Shown here: positions 45,901-52,958 of the stretch, piece by piece
How the letters are laid out: every line of letters begins with the position of its first letter
Position numbering within the stretch: the stretch's first letter is position 1
Assembly (NCBI GenBank): GCA_021205095.1
Contig: JAJPYE010000066.1
Span: 1 to 57,989 of the forward strand
Reading direction: 5' to 3'
Source of the DNA: Oscillospiraceae bacterium
GTDB lineage: Bacteria; Bacillota; Clostridia; Oscillospirales; Oscillospiraceae
DNA: 57,989 nucleotides
Notes under the pieces: model-generated
What the model saw: only the letters and a program-made list of their open reading frames with translations
What the model was told of the DNA's origin: nothing
Database searches by the model: none
Position numbers and translations under genes: made by a program

Positions 45901-47635
45901 GGATCACGGTCTGCCGGAGTCCTATCACCTTTGGATGGAAGAGCTGTCCGCCGCCGTTTTCCTGCGGAGCATACCCGGTACCGCCCTAGCAGAGCGGACG
46001 ATTTGGGCCGGGCCAAATACAGGGGAGGAGCTGCGCGCTATCTATGCCCTGGCGGACGACGTGGCAAACCAGCGGCACTTCCCCGTGTGGATAGATCTGC
46101 TGGCTGAGCGCAACTATATGGTGGTGGGCATGGTCTCCACCGGCAAAACCACCTTTATGCAGACGGTAGCCATGGCCTTTGCCCTGCGGTACAGCCCGGA
46201 TGCCGTGCAGATGTATGTTTTAAGCCTGTCCAGCAGGAATTTAAGCTGTCTGGCCGCCCTTCCTCATGTGGGAGAGATCATATACGGGGAGGAGGACGAG
46301 GAGCTTTTCCGCCTGCTCCGCCTGCTGGAGGAGGAGGACAAGCGCCGCCGCACCCTGTTTGCGGAGGCGTCCACAGACAGCTTTCAGGAATACAACCACT
46401 CCTGCAACATGAACGGGAGCAAGCCGGTTCCCGCCATTATCGTGTTTGTGGATCGCTTCGCTCAGCTTACGGAAATGGTGCAGAGCAGCGACGAGTTCAC
46501 CCAGCTTGTCAATACCTTGGTGCGGGAGGCCAGCGGGCGAGGCATCTTTTTCATCGTCTCCGCCATGCGGGCCAATGAGATTCCCTATAAAATCCGGGAC
46601 TGCTTCAAGGGCGTTGGCCTGCAAATCAACGACCGCACGGATTACCCGGAGATTGTGGGAATGAGAATGCCCTCGGATATGCCGGACATCGCCGCCCTCT
46701 CTGGTCGCGGTCTGGTGGAAATAGACGAGACCCTGTATGAGATCCAAATCGCCCTGGCCGGCTCCAGCCCCTCCGATGCGGAGCGGGCGGCGGATATTGC
46801 CCAGATGTGTCAGGCGCTTTCAGAGAGATGGCAGGGCGAGCGTCCGGCCAATATCCCGCGTATCCCGGAGCATCCCACCTATACCGACCTGGTCGCCGCG
46901 CCGCAGTATCAGGCAATGCTTTCCGACCCGTGGCTGTTCACCTTCGGCTACAATGTGAACACAGGTACGCCGGAGGCGATTCACCTGGACAGGAGCTATT
47001 CCTTCCTGATTTCCGGGGGCTGGCAGAGCGGCAAAACAAATCTGCTCCAGCTCATCACCCGGCTGTGGCATGACCGGGGCGCCAAGCTGTGCGTGGTGGC
47101 CGACGAGGCATGGATAAAGCTGTGCCAGAGGCTGAATGTGACCTGCTATGACCAGGCAAGTCCGGCATGGGAGGAGTATATCGTCTGGCTCAACGAGGAG
47201 ATCAAGAGCCGAAATCAGATGCGCAAGGCGGCCCAGGCTGTGGGCCAGGAGGAGCTTGACAAGCTGGTGCGGAGCTGGACGCCGGTGGTCATCATCGTGG
47301 ATGACATAGACAGCTTTATCAAGAAAAATTCCGACGTGGCGAATCGTCTGTTTGCGGAGGTGTCCCGCCGGGCCGCCAAGTTTGCCATTTACTTTTTCGC
47401 CTCCATTTCCCACAGCGCCTACGCCCAGAACCGAATGTTGGAGCCGCTGGCGTCGCTGGCAAAGCAGCAGCGGGGCGTGGCCCTGGGCGGCAAGCTGAAC
47501 GAGTGCGATCCCTGGAATATGCAAATGCCCTTCTCCAGGAAAAATGTGTCCTTCCCCTTGGGCGAGGGTTATCTCATCTGCAACGGTGCGGCCACGCATA
47601 TCGTTGTGCCGCAGGCAGAGGACGCAGAGGGGTAA
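42995..47635 (+). CDS. essC: EssC-type FtsK/SpoIIIE ATPase of type VII secretion
   Basis: 1546 aa from GTG 42995 (GAGAGG 8 nt upstream). N-terminal FHA-like domain (about residues 105-165; LGRGPDCD, KNGSYLNG; the SxxH histidine is replaced by Gln), a hydrophobic pair (about 265-312), then three FtsK-type ATPase domains: Walker A GTTGSGKS (about 705) with Walker B IIIVDEFAEL, GMVSTGKT (about 1044) with IVFVDRFAQL, and GGWQSGKT (about 1341) with VIIVDDIDSF. EssC is the motor and substrate receptor of Firmicutes T7SSb. It has one FHA-like domain and two helices as usual. No EsaA, EssA or EssB gene is adjacent. Confidence 0.95.
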   Translation: MFYAWIFFENRFKDVYLPATSRWSENIAVFHSETGWDRDYFIPIRALDGKCYVSHGEKFHWIDQEPGVDELPVTDGAHYFMSNGKNRIGLTFASCKKSDTAFKKFLLPASGETVLGRGPDCDLQVRADLELVSKRQGVFTVKADGSCVYTDAGKNGSYLNGLSLVSASTRLRFGDVITLSTGIKFIYLGKLLAVNRMSTFAHISLPLGDPPVSNPDMEERQVPSVQIQFHRAPRFVPKADASDVRIEPPMDKQNQQQNPLWLTIGPSSTMVLPMMMGAAISSSRGGYMGAGLAMVGTASVLAVFWGLLNYRYRKKHAAEIEEARVSKYYLYITQAEKFLQDLSAQERKRLLETRPTVEECAHFPQSSSSYRLWERMPTHEDFMSVRIGLGRVPLPNKIIVDDVKLSVIDDPLRDEPSRLAETYGFMNNAPITVNLREETILGILGEGMATSLAQSILIQLAALHSYHDVRIAVITEESDQSRWSWARWLPHVFSSEDRELRMVVSEDNAVQEVLAYLDGVLIQRRESAEEEKSEGADGGSLPLPHYVVFCTKPDLLDNKPILRHMLTNAWGMTLVLISASMEMLPKECRIVLDASSNPGSAFTAEGDITKVDFEYPNLALADGFSHMVAPLRVKDSAESAAIPSMVSFLDIYGVRQIESLDVWRFWNENHAYEGLRSIIGLRAGSQPFVLDISDKSHGPHGLVAGTTGSGKSVMLQTYILSLALNYHPDQVRFILIDYKGGGMAEEFRRLPHVTGIIDNLQTGNTIARALASIQGEIHRREKLFRKVGVSSIDDYIRFFYDDPAEERLPHLIIIVDEFAELKADQPDFMQELISASRVGRSLGIHLILSTQKPSNSVSDEIWANSNFRICLRVQSRSDSMEMLRRPDAAYLRNRGRCYVQIGNDEIFEQVQTSYSGLTYDPEKPSETEIPHLLDNAGRFVSVKRAPSVASGREQTQMDAVLGLIIQTARDHGLPESYHLWMEELSAAVFLRSIPGTALAERTIWAGPNTGEELRAIYALADDVANQRHFPVWIDLLAERNYMVVGMVSTGKTTFMQTVAMAFALRYSPDAVQMYVLSLSSRNLSCLAALPHVGEIIYGEEDEELFRLLRLLEEEDKRRRTLFAEASTDSFQEYNHSCNMNGSKPVPAIIVFVDRFAQLTEMVQSSDEFTQLVNTLVREASGRGIFFIVSAMRANEIPYKIRDCFKGVGLQINDRTDYPEIVGMRMPSDMPDIAALSGRGLVEIDETLYEIQIALAGSSPSDAERAADIAQMCQALSERWQGERPANIPRIPEHPTYTDLVAAPQYQAMLSDPWLFTFGYNVNTGTPEAIHLDRSYSFLISGGWQSGKTNLLQLITRLWHDRGAKLCVVADEAWIKLCQRLNVTCYDQASPAWEEYIVWLNEEIKSRNQMRKAAQAVGQEELDKLVRSWTPVVIIVDDIDSFIKKNSDVANRLFAEVSRRAAKFAIYFFASISHSAYAQNRMLEPLASLAKQQRGVALGGKLNECDPWNMQMPFSRKNVSFPLGEGYLICNGAATHIVVPQAEDAEG

Positions 47636-47641
47636 GCGGAT

Positions 47642-48394
47642 ATGCTGCCAGTTTTGATTTATGAGACGGATGACGGCGCAAGGGTGGAGATCCTCTCTCT
47701 GCTCAACGGGTTTGCGCAGGCCCATGGCCGCCGCTTTTCCATACTGGGAAACACCGGCTCGCTGGAGGAGGCGGATTTCTGCCTGAAGTCAGAGAGCGGT
47801 ATTCTGCTGCTGATATTGGGGGTCAACGGGGCGGCGGATCCCGCCTTTCGCGCTGTGGAGCTGGAGGGCCTGGCCAATCGCACAAACCGGGACAGCTATG
47901 CCCTGTATTGGCTTCACAGCCTGGAGGATTTGCCTGGGCTGACCGCCCGGTGTCTGCATCCTGTGGGCTTTGTGCTGCCACCGCCGGATAAGGCCCATGT
48001 GGAGGCCATCTTCCAGCGCGTGTTTGACGATTACGATTCCCTTTCCGACGAGGCGGAGGGGCAGTTCATCTCGCTGCAAAGCGGCGGCGCCCTCTACCGG
48101 CTTGCTATGGATAGCATTGATTATATCGAGGCGCTGGACAAAAAACTGAATATCTGGACCAAGCGCCAATGCCTGACCGTTTATGCCAAGCTTGGCCAGA
48201 TGGAGCAGCTTTTGGGGGAGCGTTTTTTTCGCTGTCACCGCTCCTATCTTATTAACTATGCGCATTTGGAGAGCGCGGACTTTGCCGCCATGGAGATTTG
48301 TCTTAAAAGCGGCGTCCGGCTCCCTTTGTCCCGCTCCTATAGGGACGGGCTGAAAAATCGGATGCTGAAGGAGGGGGCCGCAGATGAAACTTGA
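47642..48394 (+). CDS. LytTR-family regulator with degenerate receiver
   Basis: 250 aa; ATG 47642 has AGAGGGG upstream and follows essC by 6 nt. The C-terminal half (about residues 140-243) is a LytTR DNA-binding domain (FISLQSGGALYRLAMDSIDYIEA, FFRCHRSYLIN, LSRSYRDGL). The N-terminal half looks like a receiver (IYETDDGARVEIL) but the phospho-acceptor position lies in LLLILGVNGA, with no Asp, so it is probably a pseudo-receiver. No kinase gene adjoins. It likely binds the 45-bp boxes upstream of both WXG100 blocks. It overlaps the next gene by 11 nt. Confidence 0.85.
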   Translation: MLPVLIYETDDGARVEILSLLNGFAQAHGRRFSILGNTGSLEEADFCLKSESGILLLILGVNGAADPAFRAVELEGLANRTNRDSYALYWLHSLEDLPGLTARCLHPVGFVLPPPDKAHVEAIFQRVFDDYDSLSDEAEGQFISLQSGGALYRLAMDSIDYIEALDKKLNIWTKRQCLTVYAKLGQMEQLLGERFFRCHRSYLINYAHLESADFAAMEICLKSGVRLPLSRSYRDGLKNRMLKEGAADET

Positions 48395-49178
48395 CAGCGT
48401 GTCCTATATCTATTCTCAGCCGGAGCTGGCCGCGCTGCTGGCGTTGGTGGGCTATCAGTCGGTTCCCTTCTTTTCCGGCGGCGAGGCGGACGCCAGAGCG
48501 GGGCTGGATTCTCTGGAGGAGAGTCTTCTTCTCAGCCGAAGAGAGGATCATGCTGCCGTAGACCGGGTGGCCGCGTTTCTTGCCCTGCGGATCGGGGCCT
48601 GCGAGCAGTGCCTGTGTCTTGATGGCGGGGCGGATAAGCCCTGGTTTTTGGGGCTTTTCTATGGAAAGGACGCCAGCATCCTGCTGGCTTTGCGCCGGGA
48701 GCAGTGGGTCATAACGCCCTATCAGGGCTACGACCAGGCCAGGGACGGCTTTGTCCGGGAAATACCCGCCCAAACCAAAGGGCTGACGGCCTGCCTGCAA
48801 AACAAGGCCGGTCTCTGGCGGCGTCCCGGCCCCTTCGAGGGCGGCGTCGCCGGACGGCAGAGCTTTCTCCAGGCCGCGGACTGGGTTCGGGACAATCTGT
48901 CCCCCCCAGGGAAAGGAGCAGTCTTTATGGAAACCATGATCGTGGAAATATCCGTGCCGGCGATCAGCCGAAGCTTTGATTTTCAGCTTCCGGCCTCCGG
49001 CCTGGTGGGCGACGTTATTGCAGAGATTACCCGCACGTTGGAGCAAACCCAACTGGGGCTGTCTTTTGATCGGCACTATCCCATGCTTTGCCATTTGGAC
49101 GATGGCCGGATACTGGCCCCGGACGACACCCTGGCGGCGGCGGGCGTTTACGACGGGGTACAGTTGATGCTGATTTGA
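48384..49178 (+). CDS. Protein with unknown N-domain and C-terminal YukD/EsaB ubiquitin-like domain
   Basis: 264 aa, GGAGGGGG before ATG 48384. Residues 1-175 form an unrecognised alpha/beta domain (YSQPELAALLALVGYQS; GLFYGKDASILLALRREQWV), loosely reminiscent of EspG-type chaperones but not assignable. Residues 182-264 are an 83-residue ubiquitin-like YukD/EsaB domain (VEISVPAISRSFDFQLPA; LLPDDT-like LAPDDTLAAAGVYDG). EsaB is a small cytosolic T7SSb component of about 80 residues. An internal in-frame ATG at 48927 has AGGAG exactly 8 nt upstream, so free YukD may also be made. Either a fusion, or one frame giving two products. Confidence 0.82.
   Translation: MKLDSVSYIYSQPELAALLALVGYQSVPFFSGGEADARAGLDSLEESLLLSRREDHAAVDRVAAFLALRIGACEQCLCLDGGADKPWFLGLFYGKDASILLALRREQWVITPYQGYDQARDGFVREIPAQTKGLTACLQNKAGLWRRPGPFEGGVAGRQSFLQAADWVRDNLSPPGKGAVFMETMIVEISVPAISRSFDFQLPASGLVGDVIAEITRTLEQTQLGLSFDRHYPMLCHLDDGRILAPDDTLAAAGVYDGVQLMLI
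48927..49178 (+). CDS. Possible internal start giving stand-alone YukD/EsaB (83 aa)
   Basis: AGGAG at 48914-48918, 8-nt gap, ATG 48927: as good a ribosome site as those of the WXG100 genes nearby, inside and in frame with the longer gene. The product would be a normal-length EsaB. Whether it is used in addition to or instead of the long form is unknown. Confidence 0.5.
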   Translation: METMIVEISVPAISRSFDFQLPASGLVGDVIAEITRTLEQTQLGLSFDRHYPMLCHLDDGRILAPDDTLAAAGVYDGVQLMLI

Positions 49179-49206
49179 TATTGCCGCTGAAAGGCAAGAG
49201 GTCTTT

Positions 49207-49275
49207 TGTCATTCACGGCAAAAATCCTGCCGTTCGTCAGGTTTGATTGCGTGGGAAGCGCGTTTATGGCATACT
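49207..49275 (+). promoter_or_regulatory. LytTR-type box and activator-dependent promoter, copy A
   Basis: A 45-nt sequence (49207-49251) is identical to 50821-50865. It contains inverted half-sites ATTCACGGC and GCCGTTCGT (9-nt spacer) and ends in TTGATT, followed after 21 nt by CATACT. The long spacer is typical of promoters that need an activator, such as LytTR regulators. First WXG100 gene starts 63 nt later. Confidence 0.6.
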
Positions 49276-49338
49276 GCATACAGAACACGAAATCCCACAG
49301 GATGTGGAACCAATAAGACAATCAAGGAGGACACATAC

Positions 49339-49644
49339 ATGATCGAATGGGCTGTGGAGGCGGCAAAGCTGGTTGTGGCCGAGGCGGAGATCCTCCAGGC
49401 GGTGCAGGCCTATAAGGATGCCGTCAACAAGGCCAAGTCCGCCGCAGACGCTCTGGCCGCCGACTGGGAGGGCGACGCCCAGGTGGTATTCGTGGAAGAG
49501 CAGGCCAATGCCTATCAGTGGCATATGAGCATTTCCGATATTGTCAGCGCCTTTGCCGAGACATTGAAGGACACTGCCTCCAAGTATGAAACTGTGGAGC
49601 AGACCATCACCAGCATCATCGGTGGCGGTGGCGGCGGTCGCTGA
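49339..49644 (+). CDS. WXG100-family protein A1
   Basis: 101 aa from ATG 49339 (AAGGAGG 8 nt upstream). Helical hairpin with the turn motif WEG (in ADWEGDAQ) about residue 50; C-terminal tail GGGGGGR. WXG100 proteins are dimeric substrates of T7SS. Closest local relative is 50959-51255, which shares ADELAATWEGDSQ..F..EQ. Its tail is unusual in being polyglycine. Confidence 0.85.
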   Translation: MIEWAVEAAKLVVAEAEILQAVQAYKDAVNKAKSAADALAADWEGDAQVVFVEEQANAYQWHMSISDIVSAFAETLKDTASKYETVEQTITSIIGGGGGGR

Positions 49645-49675
49645 ACGGATAACGGAATAAGGAGGAATAACAAAA

Positions 49676-49996
49676 ATGGCTGAGATCATAAAAGTATCTA
49701 CTGAGGAAATGCGGGAAACCGTGACCCAGTTCGTTTCCGCACAGGCTTCCCTGCAGTCGGCCTACGAGTGGATGGATCGGGCTGTGAGGGTTTTGGATAG
49801 CTGCTGGAAGGGCGCTGCCTATACCGCCATGCGAACCCAGTGGAATCTGACCTACAAAAACATCGAACAGGCGAATGAAAAAATGCAGGACGCCATCGAC
49901 GAGCTGAACGAGTCCGCAGATCTGTTCGACGCCAGCGAAACCGGCCTGACCAGTATCTTCACTTCCCTGGATATGGGAACCTCGCCCTTTGACTAA
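49676..49996 (+). CDS. WXG100-family protein A2
   Basis: 106 aa (AAGGAGG upstream). Turn motif WKG (CWKGAAYTAMR), YKNIEQ as a possible YxxxE export motif, and C-terminus LDMGTSPFD. Very similar in plan to 51314-51637, which ends LDQGTSPFDS. Likely pairs with A1, encoded 31 nt upstream. Confidence 0.85.
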   Translation: MAEIIKVSTEEMRETVTQFVSAQASLQSAYEWMDRAVRVLDSCWKGAAYTAMRTQWNLTYKNIEQANEKMQDAIDELNESADLFDASETGLTSIFTSLDMGTSPFD

Positions 49997-50035
49997 ACCG
50001 CTTCGGCGGAGGCATCCAGAAAAGAGGGACGCAAT

Positions 50036-50329
50036 ATGAGTACGGAATATGACTCCAAAAAAATTCGCAGTCTGGCCGCCCAAATCGGCAAAACGGCGGA
50101 CGCGGTTTCCGACGTGAACAGCACCACCCTGAAAAGTGTGCAGAGCGAAATGCCGGAAAACTTCAAGGGCAGCGCGGCCACTGCATTGCAGGACTCCGTC
50201 AGCGAGCTGATGGCGGATATAAACACCGTCAGCGCCATGCTCAATGATATTAAGGGAGCCTTAAATTCCCTGGCCACCCGCGTGGAAAGGGCAGATCAGC
50301 AGGCCAAGAGCATCGTTCAGTCCAAGTGA
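50036..50329 (+). CDS. WXG100-like helical protein A3
   Basis: 97 aa (GAGGG upstream). Two long helices around NFKGSAATAL, where Phe replaces the Trp of WXG. Starts MSTEYDSKKIRSLAAQI. Could be a WXG100 partner or an LXG-accessory-like helical protein. It has no counterpart in the second block. Confidence 0.72.
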   Translation: MSTEYDSKKIRSLAAQIGKTADAVSDVNSTTLKSVQSEMPENFKGSAATALQDSVSELMADINTVSAMLNDIKGALNSLATRVERADQQAKSIVQSK

Positions 50330-50366
50330 TTTTAGTTCATTTCAAAGAGGGGAGGCGTTACGGAGC

Positions 50367-50819
50367 ATGAGCGAGATTATATGGGACAGTCAGTCGCTGG
50401 AGAATATTGTCGCGCTGCTTCGCAGGGCCGCCAGTGAGCTGGACGATCAGTGCGCCGCCCTCCGCTCGATTCGCGCGGAGATGGGCGAGACGTTTAAAAA
50501 CAATGCCGGCGCGTCGCGGCGCATCATGGAGCGGACGGACGCAGTCATTCAAAAAACCTCCCGGCTGGAGGAGCGAAGCGACGTTCTGTCCGACAGCGTG
50601 GAACGGGCCAGCGAGATGATCGCCGCCGCAGAACGCTCCATTGCGGGCCTGGTGGACGGCGCAGGCGAGAAGACCATATCGGCTATTCCTTATGGCGGAT
50701 GGGAAAGATTTGCCACGCTTATCGGCCATGTGACGTTCACCACCACGCCGCCAAGCGTTTCCGGCATTACCCCGGCGTGGCTGGAGGAAGCGGCGGAGCA
50801 GGCGCTTTCTCAGGGGTGA
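50367..50819 (+). CDS. T7SS-locus helical protein A4, function unknown
   Basis: 150 aa (GGGGAGG upstream). Helical N-terminal 100 residues with FKNNAGASRR in place of WXG and a non-helical C-terminal 50 residues rich in Gly/Thr/Pro (AIPYGGWERF; TTTPPSVSG). Looks like a WXG-type hairpin with an extension, perhaps a small effector or adaptor. Ends right before the second 45-bp box. Not recognised as a family. Confidence 0.6.
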   Translation: MSEIIWDSQSLENIVALLRRAASELDDQCAALRSIRAEMGETFKNNAGASRRIMERTDAVIQKTSRLEERSDVLSDSVERASEMIAAAERSIAGLVDGAGEKTISAIPYGGWERFATLIGHVTFTTTPPSVSGITPAWLEEAAEQALSQG

Positions 50820-50820
50820 A

Positions 50821-50889
50821 TGTCATTCACGGCAAAAATCCTGCCGTTCGTCAGGTTTGATTGCGGACAGCGCAGAGAGACGATATACT
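50821..50889 (+). promoter_or_regulatory. LytTR-type box and activator-dependent promoter, copy B
   Basis: Exact 45-nt copy (50821-50865) of the element at 49207, with TTGATT, a 21-nt spacer and TATACT (50884). The sequence between box and -10 is not conserved, but its length is, so spacing appears selected. Second WXG100 block follows. Confidence 0.6.
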
Positions 50890-50958
50890 GTATACATAAG
50901 AGGAAAACCTAAGACCTAACAACATAAACCAAATACATTAATCAGGAGGAATTTTATC

Positions 50959-51255
50959 ATGGCATCCAGAATTGAGGTAACGATTTCCGAGCTGCAAAGC
51001 GCAGCCACCAAAATTACCGAGGCAGCGTCTGATTATCAGAGCGCAGCGGACACCCTGAAGGCGGCGGCGGACGAGCTGGCCGCTACATGGGAAGGCGATT
51101 CCCAAGTGGCCTTCGTGGCGGAGCAGGAGGCGGCTTATGAGTGGTATAAGAAGATGGCGGCCCTGTGCGAGGAGTACGCCCAGTCCATGAATACCGCTGC
51201 CGAGCGTTATGTGGAGACGGATACCGAGGCGGCCAGCACCATTAAGGCCCGGTAA
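50959..51255 (+). CDS. WXG100-family protein B1
   Basis: 98 aa (AGGAGG upstream). Turn motif WEG in LAATWEGDSQ and helical arms; parallels A1 at 49339. Probably secreted as heterodimer with B2. Confidence 0.86.
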   Translation: MASRIEVTISELQSAATKITEAASDYQSAADTLKAAADELAATWEGDSQVAFVAEQEAAYEWYKKMAALCEEYAQSMNTAAERYVETDTEAASTIKAR

Positions 51256-51313
51256 AATCCGAAGCGTCCAACGATTTCTACTTACTTTATTTATTTAACA
51301 GGAGGATATTACA

Positions 51314-51637
51314 ATGGCAGACATTATTCATGTATCTACAGAGGAACTCCGCAATGCGGTTTCTAAATATAACACCTGCAAGAGCCAGCTTCAGATCGCC
51401 TATCTGACCATGTCCAACGCGGTGCGCACGGTGGACTCCACCTGGAACGGCGATGCCAGCGAGGCGTTTAAGGCCCAGTTCGATCTGATGTACAAGAACC
51501 TGGAGCAGACCGAGGAGAAGGTTCAGGACGCGGTGGATGAGCTGACCCAGGCTGCCGACATCTATGACGAGATCGAGCAGACCAACACCAGCACCTTCCA
51601 GGGCCTCGACCAGGGAACCAGCCCCTTCGATTCCTGA
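51314..51637 (+). CDS. WXG100-family protein B2
   Basis: 107 aa (AGGAGG upstream). Turn WNG (STWNGDASEAF), YKNLEQ as YxxxE-type signal, C-terminal GTSPFDS shared with A2. Likely partner of B1, and close to the effector gene 130 nt downstream. Confidence 0.86.
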   Translation: MADIIHVSTEELRNAVSKYNTCKSQLQIAYLTMSNAVRTVDSTWNGDASEAFKAQFDLMYKNLEQTEEKVQDAVDELTQAADIYDEIEQTNTSTFQGLDQGTSPFDS

Positions 51638-51767
51638 ATCACGGGAGCCTGACGGGACAGAAGGAACCGGCATAACGGGCGGCGGATACGCTCTGCCGCC
51701 CATCGGTTTATTTGCCGGAAGGAATAAGGGATGTGTGTGGACATCCAAGCAATGATGGAGGCCCATT

Positions 51768-52946
51768 ATGGAAGATCGGGTCATTGTCGATTTCGACGCC
51801 CTTGACCGCATAGCGGGAAAATTAAAGACGGCATGTAACGAGCTGGAGTCCGCCGGAAAGCTTCTCTCCGCCAGCAGCCTTTCAAGCGCCGGCGGCGCAT
51901 ACCTGCGGCTGTCCGGCTGCGGCGCGTCGCTGCAAACGGTGGGCGGAAGCGTCAGCGCCGGTACCGTGGCCCAGGCTGTGACCAGCTATCGGGCGGCTCT
52001 GAACCGCATCAGCGCCTATTCCAGCAGCCTTGCCTCCGCCGTCAGCACCACCGCCTCCATGTTCAGAAGCGCGGAGAGCGGGTCGTCGACGCTAAACATT
52101 ACTGCTGTATCGGCAGAGTCGCTAAGCGGTGCTACTGTATTGGCAAATGCTATCAGCACAACGGATTCGACTGAATTATTTGACTATGATTGGAAGGATA
52201 TTGTCGGATCATTTGGAAATATTGGAAAAATTTTTGGGATTGTAGACAAAACCCTTGAGGCTTCAACGTGGAACGAGTGGGCCTCCGTTGGTCTTAGTAT
52301 TTGGCAAACAACTTCAAAAATTGCCAAAGATTATAGTAATTATACTAAAATCGGCAACGCGATTGGAACCCAAAATGCAATGGCATATTTTTGGAAGAAA
52401 CAGTTTGGACTCAGAAGTGTAGGTTACGCATCTACAGCCAGTTCGCCCACGGCCCGTTTTTATAATAATTTGCACAATACCACGTCTCCATATAACCTGA
52501 GTGATGCGTTTGCGCCGTTAACAGGACAAAAAGGGGCTGTAGCAACGGTTGCCGCATGGGCAGGGGTCGCGTTAACCGGCGTCACAAACGCTTACAGCAA
52601 TATACAGGAACAAAAAAACTCAAATGGCACCATGTCCACTGGTCGAGTCGTTGCAGAAACAATAACGGAGACAGCGCTTGATACTGTGATCACATATGGA
52701 GGGACTGCTGTTGTTGGCGCAGCCATTACGGCTGCGACTGGGGTCGTTGCGGCGCCGGTTGTCGTGGCAGTCGCTACAGGAGCGGCCATTGCCGGTATAA
52801 ATGCTGGGGCAAAGGCAGTGTTTGGAAAAACTGTTACTGAAGCGGTTTCTGATTTTGTTTTAGATAGCGCAGTTAATGTTGGCAATGCCATTTCCAGTGG
52901 GGCAAAAACCGTCGCTAACTGGTTTAGTAAATTATCATTTACATAA
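51768..52946 (+). CDS. Probable T7SS effector with helical N-domain and membrane-active-looking C-domain
   Basis: 392 aa (GGAGG 7 nt before ATG). Residues 1-107 are helical, Ser/Ala-rich and GC-biased like the neighbours; no LXG or WXG is clear, but the plan resembles T7SS targeting domains. From about residue 108 (near 52090) base use turns AT-rich. The rest has aromatic helices (STWNEWASVGLSIWQ) and a glycine/alanine hydrophobic stretch (about 310-360; VVGAAITAATGVVAAPVVVA) as in glycine-zipper toxins. No enzyme motif seen; membrane disruption is one guess. A DUF4176 gene follows by 12 nt. No obvious immunity gene. Confidence 0.65.
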   Translation: MEDRVIVDFDALDRIAGKLKTACNELESAGKLLSASSLSSAGGAYLRLSGCGASLQTVGGSVSAGTVAQAVTSYRAALNRISAYSSSLASAVSTTASMFRSAESGSSTLNITAVSAESLSGATVLANAISTTDSTELFDYDWKDIVGSFGNIGKIFGIVDKTLEASTWNEWASVGLSIWQTTSKIAKDYSNYTKIGNAIGTQNAMAYFWKKQFGLRSVGYASTASSPTARFYNNLHNTTSPYNLSDAFAPLTGQKGAVATVAAWAGVALTGVTNAYSNIQEQKNSNGTMSTGRVVAETITETALDTVITYGGTAVVGAAITAATGVVAAPVVVAVATGAAIAGINAGAKAVFGKTVTEAVSDFVLDSAVNVGNAISSGAKTVANWFSKLSFT

Positions 52947-52958
52947 AGGAGGAAAACT

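Noticed and set aside
48100-48394. Separate small LytTR gene starting inside the regulator
   Set aside because: No ribosome site at the domain boundary; continuous frame with a receiver-like N-terminus is simpler.
51768-52090. Clear LXG domain in the effector N-terminus
   Set aside because: Helical and right size, but I see no LXG motif and length is shorter than typical LXG domains, so it is not named as such.
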